This document shows, piece by piece, positions 8,445 through 17,013 of a stretch of DNA of 36,897 nucleotides. The stretch is taken from contig JAEZJW010000017.1 of the NCBI GenBank assembly GCA_023415595.1, positions 1-36,897 of the forward strand. Direction: 5' to 3'. The notes below the pieces were generated by a model. That model was given only the letters and a program-made list of their open reading frames with translations. It was not told where the DNA came from and ran no database searches. The position numbers and the translations under genes are program-made. Numbering within the stretch: position 1 is the first letter of the stretch; every line of letters begins with the position of its first letter. Source of the DNA: Bacillota bacterium (GTDB lineage Bacteria > Bacillota > Clostridia > Lachnospirales > Lachnospiraceae).

Positions 8445-9697
8445 TATATATAAAAGTACAACGATTGCAGCAGATAATCCAAGTCTCTGCTCCCGGCCCC
8501 CTTCAGAAGGTGGTTCTTCACTGCCCTTATCTCCCCTGTCCCATTCTGATAAGCCTCTAAAAGCTTATGATAGCGGTTTCTCTCAGCACTGCTGCAGTCA
8601 CTGCTCAGATAGCCCCAGACATGTTCAGCGGCATTCATCTCTGCACCACGATCCTCAGGCAGAACATATGCCTGCTCCAGAAGATCATAGAACTCCTTCA
8701 CACATCTTGTCTCCTTATTCTTAAGCAGCTCCCTGATTTCCTGATAGATTCGGGCAGAGCGGCTCAGAGTGAAATACTTATACCTTGCCCATTCCTGCTC
8801 CAGCATTTTCGCCGGAACATCTGTCACACCAAGGATGCATTTGACTGCGGACAGGTTCTTATCCTTCACTTCCAGCATAATATCCGGCCTATGCTCCGGC
8901 AGCCCATTATAAAATGCAAGAAATTCCTTCAGCCATACGGTATCCGAATGTGCACCCGGTGCCCCGCCTTCCTTCTGAATAGAATAATGTATCTTCTGAT
9001 TACCGTCTTCCTTCCGCCAGGTCTTCCCACTTTCTATGATCCAATCACACTCCGGTAAAGCTTCCTCCGGCGGCCTGATCTTATGATGCAGGTTGTCGAA
9101 GACAACCGGAGCTCCGGCAAGCTCCGAGACAGATAGCACCTCTCTTATATTATAGGTTTTATCATCATTTTCAATGACCAGCCTGTCCTTCAGTTCCTGA
9201 GGCAGTTTCCGATAGTTGTGCAGAAAGGTATTCATCGCTTTGGTCTTATCCCCATAGCTTCCACCAATATGGAGAATCAGCTTACTGCTCCGGTCCATAC
9301 CAAGTGAGCTGAGAACCCTTTCATGATAGATCAGATCCTCCACAGCCTTCAGAACCACCCCTACCTCAGGTGAATTCAGAACCGTATATTGTCCCGGATG
9401 CATGGAAACCCTCATTCCGGCTTCCCTGATCTTATCACCGATGTGCTTCAGCTCCTCGCGATAATCCTTCCACCAGGGTATCCGGTTTACCGGATGGGAA
9501 GCAAAAGGGATCAGATCCGAACTGATCCGAAAAAGCTTGATCCCATTCTCTCTGTTATAATCCACCAGAACCTCCAAGGCTCTTAAATTCGAGGTTATGA
9601 TGGATCTTAATCTATGTTCCTCGGCGTTCTTTAAGATGCAGCCGCTGATACCGGCATCCCGAACTCCGATTGCTATACATGCATATCCAATGGCCAT
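8444..9697 (-). CDS. uvsE: UV-damage endonuclease UvsE with a C-terminal YbgA/DUF1722-like domain
   Basis: The 417-residue protein begins as UvsE/UVDE, a TIM-barrel nuclease that nicks 5' of UV photoproducts. Metal-site motifs are all present: HPGQY (100-104), IENDD (175-179), DNLHH (201-205), HSD (250-252) and EVKDK (276-280). UvsE usually ends near residue 300. Here residues ~302-415 resemble the YbgA/DUF1722 family (PF08349), with the typical W-x-x-YKYF opening, an H-V-W-GYLS core and a basic NHLLKG segment. The ATG at 9697 is chosen because the barrel's first strand (IGYAC) follows directly; a GTG at 9712 abuts the AAAGGAG. The UvsE call is firm; the extension call rests on motif similarity. 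Confidence 0.92.
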   Translation of the reverse strand: MAIGYACIAIGVRDAGISGCILKNAEEHRLRSIITSNLRALEVLVDYNRENGIKLFRISSDLIPFASHPVNRIPWWKDYREELKHIGDKIREAGMRVSMHPGQYTVLNSPEVGVVLKAVEDLIYHERVLSSLGMDRSSKLILHIGGSYGDKTKAMNTFLHNYRKLPQELKDRLVIENDDKTYNIREVLSVSELAGAPVVFDNLHHKIRPPEEALPECDWIIESGKTWRKEDGNQKIHYSIQKEGGAPGAHSDTVWLKEFLAFYNGLPEHRPDIMLEVKDKNLSAVKCILGVTDVPAKMLEQEWARYKYFTLSRSARIYQEIRELLKNKETRCVKEFYDLLEQAYVLPEDRGAEMNAAEHVWGYLSSDCSSAERNRYHKLLEAYQNGTGEIRAVKNHLLKGAGSRDLDYLLQSLYFYI

Positions 9698-9747
9698 TTC
9701 TATTCTGCCCACTCCTTTATCTGTAATGAGTTCCGCGTATTTAGAGG

Positions 9748-9778
9748 TAGCATACCAAGCAGGATTTGGAATTATTCA
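9748..9778 (-). promoter_or_regulatory. Candidate sigma-G-like (forespore) promoter of uvsE
   Basis: On the minus strand a TGAATA (9773-9778) matches the Bacillus sigma-G -35 consensus. Exactly 18 bp on lies TATGCTA (9748-9754), which agrees with CATWHTA at five of seven positions. A forespore promoter would fit a UV-repair enzyme needed in spores. The -10 match is imperfect and no other evidence is available. Confidence 0.35.
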
Positions 9779-9834
9779 ATACCGTACCAGTCAATCGCAC
9801 CATCGCATAGTAGTTCCGGTGTTATTTACACATC

Positions 9835-9863
9835 ATGACATATATGGTAATATCTAGTATATA
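9835..9863 (+). promoter_or_regulatory. Possible promoter of the 9943 lipoprotein gene
   Basis: ATGACA (9835-9840) and TATATA (9858-9863) are separated by 17 bp, about 80 bp before the gene. The -10 box matches only four of six positions, so this is a weak call. Confidence 0.35.
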
Positions 9864-9942
9864 AGATAGGCTGCTCTGTTTCAACAAGCGAAATCAGAAC
9901 CCTTGCTGGAATAGAATATGCATAAAATCGGGGAGGAAAGCT

Positions 9943-10470
9943 ATGAAAAAGATCAGTTATGTAATCTTAATTCTGTTTATTTTATTATTATTGGGATCCT
10001 GCAGGAAGAAAACGATCAAGGGACCTGACGAGATTCTTATCGAAGGAAAAATCATCAGTTATTCAGATACATTGGAGCAGGTTGAGGATAAGCTGGGGGA
10101 AGGTAAGGCCGACGATATGTTTGTGAAGAAGCAGGGGTACTGCTGGTATGAGTATACGGACGACCTACTTCTCCTTTTTAATGAAGAGGATAAAATGCGT
10201 GCAATCGATATAGAGGATGAGGATATCATAACCTACAAGAATATCTGCGTAGGAGACGATATCGATAAAGTGGCGGATACTTTCAAATATGAAATTGTTT
10301 CAAATCGCTTTTATAACGTATATTTTGAGGGTAAAGAGGAGTTAGATGGATTGGATCATGAAAAGACTCTTAATAAGGATTGGATTACTATTACATACTA
10401 TACAAATGAGGACAATGAAATAGTGAGAATATCCATTATGGATAAGAAATATGCAATGACTATGAGATAA
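9943..10470 (+). CDS. Small lipoprotein of unknown function
   Basis: The 175-residue protein has a type II signal peptide: MKK, a hydrophobic stretch and the lipobox LGSC with C20 as the lipidated residue. The mature part is acidic. It has two segments of the kind seen in SmpA/BLIP-fold lipoproteins, a helix such as DTLEQVEDKLGEGK followed by strands (YCWYEYTDDLLLLF) and a second DDIDKVADTF. That fold suggestion is inference and I do not recognise a specific family. The start follows GGGGAGG at a good distance. The next gene, 156 bp on, has its own promoter. Confidence 0.8.
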   Translation: MKKISYVILILFILLLLGSCRKKTIKGPDEILIEGKIISYSDTLEQVEDKLGEGKADDMFVKKQGYCWYEYTDDLLLLFNEEDKMRAIDIEDEDIITYKNICVGDDIDKVADTFKYEIVSNRFYNVYFEGKEELDGLDHEKTLNKDWITITYYTNEDNEIVRISIMDKKYAMTMR

Positions 10471-10558
10471 AGTATCAGCCCGGAATTGATGTCTGACGAT
10501 AATGCAGCAGCAATACCGGGTTGTATTCATATTTAAGGAAATTCTAATCTGTTTTTCA

Positions 10559-10586
10559 TTGACTTTATTCCATTGTTTGCTATAGT
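10559..10586 (+). promoter_or_regulatory. Predicted sigma-A promoter of the 10627 membrane protein gene
   Basis: TTGACT (10559-10564), a 16-bp spacer and TATAGT (10581-10586) lie 40 bp before the start codon, with AGGAG at 10614-10618. Confidence 0.7.
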
Positions 10587-10626
10587 TAGAGGGAATCAAT
10601 AATAATTTAAGTCAGGAGATTATCAT

Positions 10627-12243
10627 ATGAAACGTTTCATAAAATATCTGATCTTAGCCATCGTCCTGTGTATTGTCGGGTTTGTTTATTTCTATCTGGC
10701 ACTTCCGGCAATCAACATCCATTCCCCGGGCCTGTGGTTCTTCGTAATCGGGGCTTTCCTGATCGCAACGATACTTACGATTGTTTTCAGCGCCGGTAAG
10801 GAATATAAAGAACATTCCTTCCTCGGTAAGGAGGTATTTCGCCGCAAATCCATCCTGATCACCGGCGGTATTACAGTTGCTGTTATTTTGTTTCTGATTA
10901 TCGGCAGCATCCTCTCCTCTCCGATTGTCAATGCCAGAAGATATCAGAAGCTGCTGGCGCCGGAAGACAGAAATTTCACAGAGGATATCAAACAGATTTC
11001 CTATAAGGATATTCCTATTCTGGATAAGGACTCTGCTTCTTTACTTGGCTCCAGGAAAATGGGCAGCATTATGGAGTATGTATCCCAATTTGAAGTAGCC
11101 GAAAACTACACCCAGATCAATTATCAGAATAAACCGGTACGTGTAACCCCCCTGCGCTATGGCAGCTTCTTCAAATGGCTGAACAACCGTGACAAGGGTA
11201 TTCCGGCCTATATCCGTATCGACATGGCGTCGCAGGAAGTTGAATTAGTAAAGCTTGAGAAAGGGATCAGATATTCCGAGTCAGAGCATTTCTCCAGGAA
11301 TATCTACAGGTACCTGAGATTTAATTATCCGTCCTATATCTTTGATACCATTAATTTTGAAATTGATGATGATGGGACACCCTTCTGGATCTGTCCGGTG
11401 AAGAAGTACAACATCGGATTATTCGGTGGACAGACCATTGGCAGAGTAGTCATGGTAAATGCCATCACCGGTGAGCATACCGACTATTCCATAGAGGAAG
11501 TACCCACCTGGGTTGACCGAGTCTATTCCGCAGAGCTTTTAATCTCCCTTTACGATTACTATGGTACCTTAAAGCACGGATATTGGAACTCCGTGATCGG
11601 GCAGAGGGACGCGCTTCAGACCACGGATGGCTATAATTATCTGGTACTGGAGGATGATGTATGGGTCTATACCGGTGTTACCTCCGTCGGTTCTGATCAG
11701 TCCAATGTAGGCTTCGTTCTGATGAATCAAAGAACGGCAGAAACCAGATTCTATACCATAGCCGGTGCAGAGGAATATTCAGCGATGTCCTCCGCGGAAG
11801 GTAAAGTCCAGCATCTTGGTTATATCGCAACCTTCCCGTTATTACTTAACATCGGAAACCAGCCAACATATTTTATGGCACTGAAGGATGCGGCCGGTCT
11901 GGTGAAAAGCTATGCAATGGTAAATATCGCACAATACCAGGTTGTAGCAATCGGGGACACGGTAAATGATTGTGAGAAGACTTATGTAGAGCTGATGAGA
12001 ACAAACGGTGTCGGTATTGATGTCAATGCAGAGCTCCCGACAGCTACCGGTACGATCGCTAAGATTGCCCAGAGCGTCATCGAAGGAAATTCCCATTATT
12101 ACATCCTTCTGAATAATAATCAGGGAATCTTTGATGTCAACGTCGCTGACTTTATCGGAATCATCCGTTTTGATATTGGGGATACGATCACCTTCACCTA
12201 TTCCGAAGGTACTGAAGTAAATACTGTTACCGGTATTAAATAA
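10627..12243 (+). CDS. Uncharacterised membrane protein, three N-terminal TM segments and a large soluble domain
   Basis: This 538-residue protein is not one I recognise. Three hydrophobic helices lie near residues 6-27, 35-58 and 74-98. The remaining ~440 residues are soluble, rich in beta-strand-like alternation, and contain aromatic turns (YGSFFKWLNNRDKGIPAYI, FWICPVKKYNIGLFGG). There are no catalytic motifs I can name and no lipobox. With an odd TM count the large domain should lie on the opposite side of the membrane from the N terminus, by topology probably outside. It has its own sigma-A-like promoter and a strong terminator, so it is a single-gene unit. The ORF is intact and normal in codon use. 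Confidence 0.85.
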   Translation: MKRFIKYLILAIVLCIVGFVYFYLALPAINIHSPGLWFFVIGAFLIATILTIVFSAGKEYKEHSFLGKEVFRRKSILITGGITVAVILFLIIGSILSSPIVNARRYQKLLAPEDRNFTEDIKQISYKDIPILDKDSASLLGSRKMGSIMEYVSQFEVAENYTQINYQNKPVRVTPLRYGSFFKWLNNRDKGIPAYIRIDMASQEVELVKLEKGIRYSESEHFSRNIYRYLRFNYPSYIFDTINFEIDDDGTPFWICPVKKYNIGLFGGQTIGRVVMVNAITGEHTDYSIEEVPTWVDRVYSAELLISLYDYYGTLKHGYWNSVIGQRDALQTTDGYNYLVLEDDVWVYTGVTSVGSDQSNVGFVLMNQRTAETRFYTIAGAEEYSAMSSAEGKVQHLGYIATFPLLLNIGNQPTYFMALKDAAGLVKSYAMVNIAQYQVVAIGDTVNDCEKTYVELMRTNGVGIDVNAELPTATGTIAKIAQSVIEGNSHYYILLNNNQGIFDVNVADFIGIIRFDIGDTITFTYSEGTEVNTVTGIK

Positions 12244-12252
12244 GTTTCAGAC

Positions 12253-12300
12253 GTGCAGCAGTATGGGGAGATAAGCTCCCCGTTTGCTGCACTTTCTTTA
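12253..12300 (+). terminator. Rho-independent terminator after the membrane protein gene
   Basis: Outer arms 12253-12260 and 12285-12292 (GTGCAGCA/TGCTGCAC) enclose a second stem (GGGGAG 12265-12270 with CTCCCC 12276-12281), followed by a T-rich tail (TTTCTTTA). Confidence 0.8.
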
Positions 12301-12392
12301 CACGAAGGGTTGCCAATTTATTAATCAGATTCATTTGTTCGGTATCTGCAGGAATAATTAATCTTAACATAGTACCAATTTCTACTTATTTG

Positions 12393-12401
12393 TGATATAC
12401 T
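12393..12401 (+). promoter_or_regulatory. Extended -10 promoter element before the deacetylase gene
   Basis: TGATATACT (12393-12401) is an extended -10 box about 60 bp before the start. The corresponding -35 region is poor, as is common for extended -10 promoters. Confidence 0.45.
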
Positions 12402-12459
12402 TTATCCTTGGCTTCGATCAGCGGCATGAATCTATCAGAAGCCGGACAGGAGGACAACA

Positions 12460-13206
12460 ATGTCATTTATCACATTAATGTATCACGAAATCAGGGAACA
12501 GCATATGCTGCAGCCGGAGCGGCCCTCTCCCATCGATGTGAGGCAGGAATATAACGATGAACTGCCCGCACCCCTCTTTGTGACTCTTGAGAATCTGGAA
12601 GAGCAACTGAAATATCTGTATGAGAACGGTTTTCATACCTTAAGTCTTGCAGAGGTTAGGGAATACTATTATAACGGTAAGGAACTCCCTCAGAACTCGG
12701 TGCTGCTTACCTTCGACGATTGCTATCAATCGATCAGGAAGTATGCCTATCCTTTACTTAAAAAATATCAGTTCCATGCCGTAGCCTTCGTTGTTACCGG
12801 ATGGCTTCATTCTTCAGCCAAAGAGTTCCAGCCGGAAAGATCCGTCTGTCTGACGAGAGCTGAGCTGGAGGAGATGAAGGATATCTTCGAATATGCGAAT
12901 CACACCGACCTGTTCCATACCAGAAGCACAATAAACTCCAGCGCCATGATGGCTGCGGACGACACTGCCTTCTTGGAGGATCTTGATCGGTGTAATGCTA
13001 ACGGCATCATCAGCGCAACAGATACCTTTGCCTATCCCTTTGGTCTCTATGCAGAGCACAATCTCGCACTGCTGCGGGAGAAGGGTTTTCAGCTGGCCTT
13101 TACCAGTGAAGGAGGAAAAAATGACAGGAGTATAGACCCCCTTCTGCTAAGACGGAATGCCATACCATATTTCATGGATCTAGAGCAATTCAAGCTCTTA
13201 TTCTGA
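12460..13206 (+). CDS. Polysaccharide deacetylase-family protein (NodB domain), no signal peptide
   Basis: The 248-residue protein is a carbohydrate esterase 4-type deacetylase. Motif 1 is TFDD (84-87, with the catalytic base and a metal-binding Asp), motif 2 is NHTDLFH with H148 and H153 as likely metal ligands, and motif 3 is FAYPFG. The H-x4-H spacing of motif 2 differs from the usual H-x3-H, so metal geometry may be altered. No signal peptide or TM segment is seen, which is unusual for wall-directed members and leaves the substrate open. The start at 12460 follows CAGGAGG. It lies between a terminator and an intergenic gap and appears to stand alone. Confidence 0.88.
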   Translation: MSFITLMYHEIREQHMLQPERPSPIDVRQEYNDELPAPLFVTLENLEEQLKYLYENGFHTLSLAEVREYYYNGKELPQNSVLLTFDDCYQSIRKYAYPLLKKYQFHAVAFVVTGWLHSSAKEFQPERSVCLTRAELEEMKDIFEYANHTDLFHTRSTINSSAMMAADDTAFLEDLDRCNANGIISATDTFAYPFGLYAEHNLALLREKGFQLAFTSEGGKNDRSIDPLLLRRNAIPYFMDLEQFKLLF

Positions 13207-13254
13207 GGAAAAGTCCCAATAATACATCCGAAAATACACATAATATCCATACAT

Positions 13255-13277
13255 TTGTTTAAACTGCAGATAAACAA
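13255..13277. promoter_or_regulatory. Inverted repeat upstream of the binding-lipoprotein gene
   Basis: TTGTTTA (13255-13261) and TAAACAA (13271-13277) form a perfect 7-bp inverted repeat with a 9-bp spacer, about 40 bp before the start codon. It could be an operator, but no clear promoter boxes accompany it. Confidence 0.3.
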
Positions 13278-13315
13278 GCATAATCTAAAACAACATAAGC
13301 AAAAGGAGTCCCATT

Positions 13316-14356
13316 ATGAAGAAACAAACAGCAGCATTATTCATTATATTATCTGTTATCCTATTATTCACTGCCTGTGGCAAGAAGAATAATGGAGGTG
13401 ATACTGCAACACCGACACCGGAACCGGCGACACCCACTGCAGCACCTACTGCAGCACCTGACAGTCAGGCTGCTTCTCCCACTGCCGAACCACAGAAACC
13501 TATTCCTACCGGAGAGGAAATTACGGTCGGTTTATTGCCTGCCGAATCCGCTATCCCGATTATCCTTGCTTACGAGAAGGGCTTCTTCGAGGAAACGGGT
13601 GTGAAGGTCTCTCTTCTGATGTTTTCATCCCCCAATGACCGGAATGTAGCAGTCCAGGCAAAGGAACTGGATGCAGTCATTGGAGATGTCATGACCGGAG
13701 CAAGCTTTGTGGACCGTGGAATTCCCATGACGATTACCTCCGATATCAGTGAGGATTTTAAGATTCTCTCCTCCCCCGCTTCCGGTATTACGAACCTGGC
13801 TGATTTAAAGGAGAAGAAGATCTCCCTCGTGCCTAATTTCATTCTGGAGTATATCATGGATGAGTTTGCAGCGGAATATGACTTTACTTATGAAATTGTA
13901 GAAATCCCATCCTTCTCCGGCAGAGCTGAGGCCTTGATGTCAAACCAGATTGACGGTGTTATCTTTACTGAACCACAGGCGGGCATGCTCGTCAAGCAGG
14001 GAGCCCATTTGTTGGGAAGCTCCAAGGAAGCCGGTATTAAGGGTGGAACCCTCATGTTTCTTAAGGAGATGACGGAACAGCGTCAGGGAGACATCACAGC
14101 CTTCTATCAGGCCTATAACAAAGCCATTGATTATATGAACACTACGGATGTGTCAGAGTACAGTTCTATACTTACGCAGTACCAGTTCCCGGAAGCGATC
14201 GGTGAATATCTTAAGAATATGGAAGATAAGTTTCAATATGCAGGTGTGATTGACCGGGAGCAGTTCGATAAAATCATTGCCTGGACCAAGGAGAAGGGAC
14301 AGATTAATAAGAGCTACAGCTATGAAGAATTAACAGATTTCTCTTATCTGCAATAA
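13316..14356 (+). CDS. ABC transporter substrate-binding lipoprotein, SsuA/NMT1-THI5-like
   Basis: The 346-residue protein has a lipoprotein signal (lipobox FTAC, C21) and a Thr/Pro/Ala-rich linker from about 29 to 63. A periplasmic-binding-type fold follows (VGLLPAESAIPIILAYEKGFFEETGVKV). That opening and the later DAVIGD and DGVIFTEPQAG segments are typical of the family that binds sulfonates, nitrate or pyrimidine-like ligands. The start follows AAAGGAG. The stop lies only 16 bp from the stop of a matching permease on the other strand, so the transporter parts are convergent instead of co-linear. No thiamine riboswitch was seen upstream, which argues against a simple ThiY assignment. Confidence 0.9.
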   Translation: MKKQTAALFIILSVILLFTACGKKNNGGDTATPTPEPATPTAAPTAAPDSQAASPTAEPQKPIPTGEEITVGLLPAESAIPIILAYEKGFFEETGVKVSLLMFSSPNDRNVAVQAKELDAVIGDVMTGASFVDRGIPMTITSDISEDFKILSSPASGITNLADLKEKKISLVPNFILEYIMDEFAAEYDFTYEIVEIPSFSGRAEALMSNQIDGVIFTEPQAGMLVKQGAHLLGSSKEAGIKGGTLMFLKEMTEQRQGDITAFYQAYNKAIDYMNTTDVSEYSSILTQYQFPEAIGEYLKNMEDKFQYAGVIDREQFDKIIAWTKEKGQINKSYSYEELTDFSYLQ

Positions 14357-14372
14357 AGGATAAGGCACAAAT

Positions 14373-15131
14373 TCAATTATCTTTTCTTCTTTTCATCCAG
14401 GGGGTGCAGACAGCTTCGATCCGGTCCAGAAGCTTGAATAACAGAATCCCCACCAACCCAAGTGCCAGGATGCCGCTGAACATCTCCACATAGTTCATCT
14501 TCGTCCAGGCACTTAGGATATAATAGCCAATACCGTATCTGGTTGCATAATTCTCCGCAAAGAACAGAGATGCCAGGGAGATCCCGATGCTTACTCTTAA
14601 GCCAGAGAATATCTGAGGAAGGATTGCCGGTAAAATCAGATAACGATATCTCTTCAGACCTGTGATACAGAAACTGTCCATTACTTTAAAGCAGACCGGT
14701 GCAATCTGGTCCACTCCGTCCCGGACAGAGAGGATGATCTGGAAGATGATGATCCAGATCACCAGGAGAATCTTCGAGGTATCTCCGAGTCCGAACAGCA
14801 GCATAAATACAGGCAGAAATGCCACCTTAGGGATTGGATAGATAAAATATAATAACGGAGAAAACAGTCTCTTCAAGGTTTTATTCACACCCAGAAGAAT
14901 ACCGAAAGGAACCCCCAACAGGACCGAAATTCCGATAGCTGCTCCTACTCTCAGAATACTCGAAAAACAATGTCTGAGCAGTATCTCCGGTATGGATATC
15001 ATGTAGGAAATGGTGTCCGCTGGGGAGGGTACTGTATGGGTTTTAAGTCCAAGATGTAAAAACTCCCATAGAAGCAGGAAGCTTAAGAAACCAATCATCT
15101 GGCTTCGATATAATCTCTTTATCACCTTCAT
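14373..15131 (-). CDS. ABC transporter permease, SsuC/TauC family
   Basis: The 252-residue integral membrane protein has about six hydrophobic segments and the cytoplasmic EAA-type loop (ITGLKRYRYLILPAILPQI) that docks the ATPase. Family members import taurine, alkanesulfonates, nitrate or thiamine precursors. I place the start at ATG 15131, which has GGAGG seven bases upstream; an upstream in-frame start at 15176 lacks a site. It is last in the dehydratase-aldolase-ATPase-permease operon, 87 bp after the ATPase gene. It pairs with the convergent binding lipoprotein at 13316. Confidence 0.9.
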   Translation of the reverse strand: MKVIKRLYRSQMIGFLSFLLLWEFLHLGLKTHTVPSPADTISYMISIPEILLRHCFSSILRVGAAIGISVLLGVPFGILLGVNKTLKRLFSPLLYFIYPIPKVAFLPVFMLLFGLGDTSKILLVIWIIIFQIILSVRDGVDQIAPVCFKVMDSFCITGLKRYRYLILPAILPQIFSGLRVSIGISLASLFFAENYATRYGIGYYILSAWTKMNYVEMFSGILALGLVGILLFKLLDRIEAVCTPWMKRRKDN

Positions 15132-15218
15132 ATAATCCTCCATACGATCGATTCTCACGAATTTGTGCGTCGGCACAATATTTATAAAGTGAATTGTAAC
15201 AATTTATTTTGTTATTAT

Positions 15219-15962
15219 TCATACTTTGCTCTCACCGTTTAATAATGATCTGATTCTGATACATTCTTGATAAAAATCTATCTGTTCCCTGGCATCCGGC
15301 ATTGCATAGAACTCGTTCTTATGCTCTTTCACCGTACCGTCTGAGTTCAATATCAAGAGCCTTTCTGCTAACAGCACTGCTTCCTCGATGTCATGAGTAA
15401 CAAACAGGAAGGTGGAAATCCTCTTCGCAAGTTCTCTTAAGATCAGCTGCTGAAGCAGCTCCTTTGTCATTGCATCCAGAGCGGAGGTAGGCTCGTCCAT
15501 CAGGAGCAGGTCCGGTTCCCCGATGAGTGTCCTGGCCAATGCCACCCGCTGCTGCTCTCCGCCGCTGAGTTCTCCCGGATACTTATCCTTATATTGGATA
15601 ATCCCAAGCTCACTGAGTAAGTCTGTTACCTTATCCGTCATTCCTTCCCTGTTGCCTCTAGCCTTCAATGGCATACAAACCGCATCCCAGACCGTCTGCC
15701 AGGGAAAAAGGCCAAGCTCCTGGAACAGGAAGGACGTTTCCTTTCTGGGTCCCGTAAGCACGGTTTGATTCACCAGGACTCTTCCGCTGTCCGGCTTTAA
15801 GAAGCCTGCTATGAGACCTAGCAGAGTGCTTTTCCCTACGCCGGAGGTCCCAATCAGCGCATAGGAAGTACCCTGTTCCAGCTCCAGCTCCAGATTCCTT
15901 AGGATAACCTTCTTCCCATAGGAAAAGGATACCCCGTCCAGTACGATAAAGCTGTTTGCCAT
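15219..15962 (-). CDS. ABC transporter ATP-binding protein, SsuB/TauB family
   Basis: The 247-residue ATPase has all motifs: Walker A GTSGVGKST (38-46), Q-loop Q81, signature LSGGEQQ (132-138), Walker B DLLLMDEP (151-158) and the switch His in THD. The C-terminal tail (EFYAMPDAREQIDFYQEC) is beyond the core fold. The start follows AAGGAGG. It lies 41 bp after the aldolase gene, close enough for co-transcription with the sugar-acid genes. It should energise the SsuC-like permease next to it. Confidence 0.93.
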   Translation of the reverse strand: MANSFIVLDGVSFSYGKKVILRNLELELEQGTSYALIGTSGVGKSTLLGLIAGFLKPDSGRVLVNQTVLTGPRKETSFLFQELGLFPWQTVWDAVCMPLKARGNREGMTDKVTDLLSELGIIQYKDKYPGELSGGEQQRVALARTLIGEPDLLLMDEPTSALDAMTKELLQQLILRELAKRISTFLFVTHDIEEAVLLAERLLILNSDGTVKEHKNEFYAMPDAREQIDFYQECIRIRSLLNGESKV

Positions 15963-16003
15963 GCTTCTTCCTCCTTACATCTGCTTCTGATCTTGTCAGG
16001 CGT

Positions 16004-16897
16004 TCAACTTAACGTCAAGCCTGTTAATATTCCCTTAATCCGCTCGGTCTGTTCTTCATTTGCCCGGATTAACGGAGGCGTACAATAATCCTCCAGCTCT
16101 ATTCCGCGCAGAATCATTGCCTTCTTCACCAGAGGAACAAAGGGTACTCCAAAATCAAATAAACCTGACAGGAGATCCATCTGCTTCTGGTAAAAGGCCA
16201 TACCCTCTGGATCATTTTTACGGAAGGCCTTCACCCAGCCAGTGCTGACCTCCGGTGCCACATTGGATAAGCCTCCGATCGTTCCAGCTCCACCGCTTAG
16301 TATATTATGTCCAAAATAATCATCATACCCTGACAGCACCTCAAAATTCGGTACCTCCGGTAGAATTCTCTTAATCAGTTCTCTGGTATGGGCAAAATTC
16401 GTTACCGTGTCCTTACAGCCGATGACATTCTTATTCCTCTTCGCGATCCGAAGCATCACCTCCGGCTTTACGTCATAGCCTACCCGTTCCGGATAATTAT
16501 ATAGGTAAATCGGAAGATCAACTGCCTGAGCTACGGAATTGAAATAATTCTCAATGGCTGCATCCGGCAGGGAGAAGTAATAGGGTGGTACAATGATGAC
16601 TCCATCTGCTCCATACGCCTTCGCATACAGCGAAAGCTCGAGGGTATCCTGTAAGCTGGTGCTTCCGGTTCCGACTATCAGCGGAACTCTTCCTTTGATG
16701 TATTCGGTAGCCTTCGCGATGAACTCCTTCTTCTGCTCCATCGGCATCGCAAAGAATTCTCCGGTGCTGCCCAGAATAATAATTCCGTCCACACCGCCAC
16801 GAATAACAAAATCCCAGATATTACGGTTAGCACGCAGGTCCAGATTCAAATCCTTGTCAAAGGCCGTAACCACCGGTGTTATAAATTTTGCTTTCAT
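16004..16897 (-). CDS. DapA/KdgA-family class I aldolase or lyase, probably for 2-keto-3-deoxy sugar acids
   Basis: The 297-residue (beta/alpha)8 protein has the family's active site: GSTGE (43-47), Y133 in the YNYP motif and the Schiff-base lysine K162 in GCKDT. These are shared by dihydrodipicolinate synthase, N-acetylneuraminate lyase and 2-keto-3-deoxy-aldonate aldolases. The neighbouring IlvD/Edd dehydratase makes a 2-keto-3-deoxy sugar-acid aldolase (YagE/YjhH-like, giving pyruvate and an aldehyde) the best reading; this is inference from context. A biosynthetic DapA role is less likely because no lysine genes are near. The start follows AAAAGGAG. Confidence 0.9.
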   Translation of the reverse strand: MKAKFITPVVTAFDKDLNLDLRANRNIWDFVIRGGVDGIIILGSTGEFFAMPMEQKKEFIAKATEYIKGRVPLIVGTGSTSLQDTLELSLYAKAYGADGVIIVPPYYFSLPDAAIENYFNSVAQAVDLPIYLYNYPERVGYDVKPEVMLRIAKRNKNVIGCKDTVTNFAHTRELIKRILPEVPNFEVLSGYDDYFGHNILSGGAGTIGGLSNVAPEVSTGWVKAFRKNDPEGMAFYQKQMDLLSGLFDFGVPFVPLVKKAMILRGIELEDYCTPPLIRANEEQTERIKGILTGLTLS

Positions 16898-17013
16898 TCC
16901 ACCTGCTCCTTTTCCTACTCAATTTCTTTTATATTCTACAGCCATAGTATGGCCATCCTTATCTTTCAATCCTACTGTGTCCAATCCCCAATAGCTAAAT
17001 GCGGACATAAGGT

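Noticed and set aside
9597..9857. 86-codon plus-strand ORF bridging the uvsE start and the intergenic region
   Set aside because: It starts inside uvsE antisense, has no ribosome site and no recognisable domain.
13207..13315. Thiamine (TPP) riboswitch sought upstream of the SsuA/ThiY-like lipoprotein
   Set aside because: The gap is only 109 bp and none of the conserved TPP aptamer segments is present.
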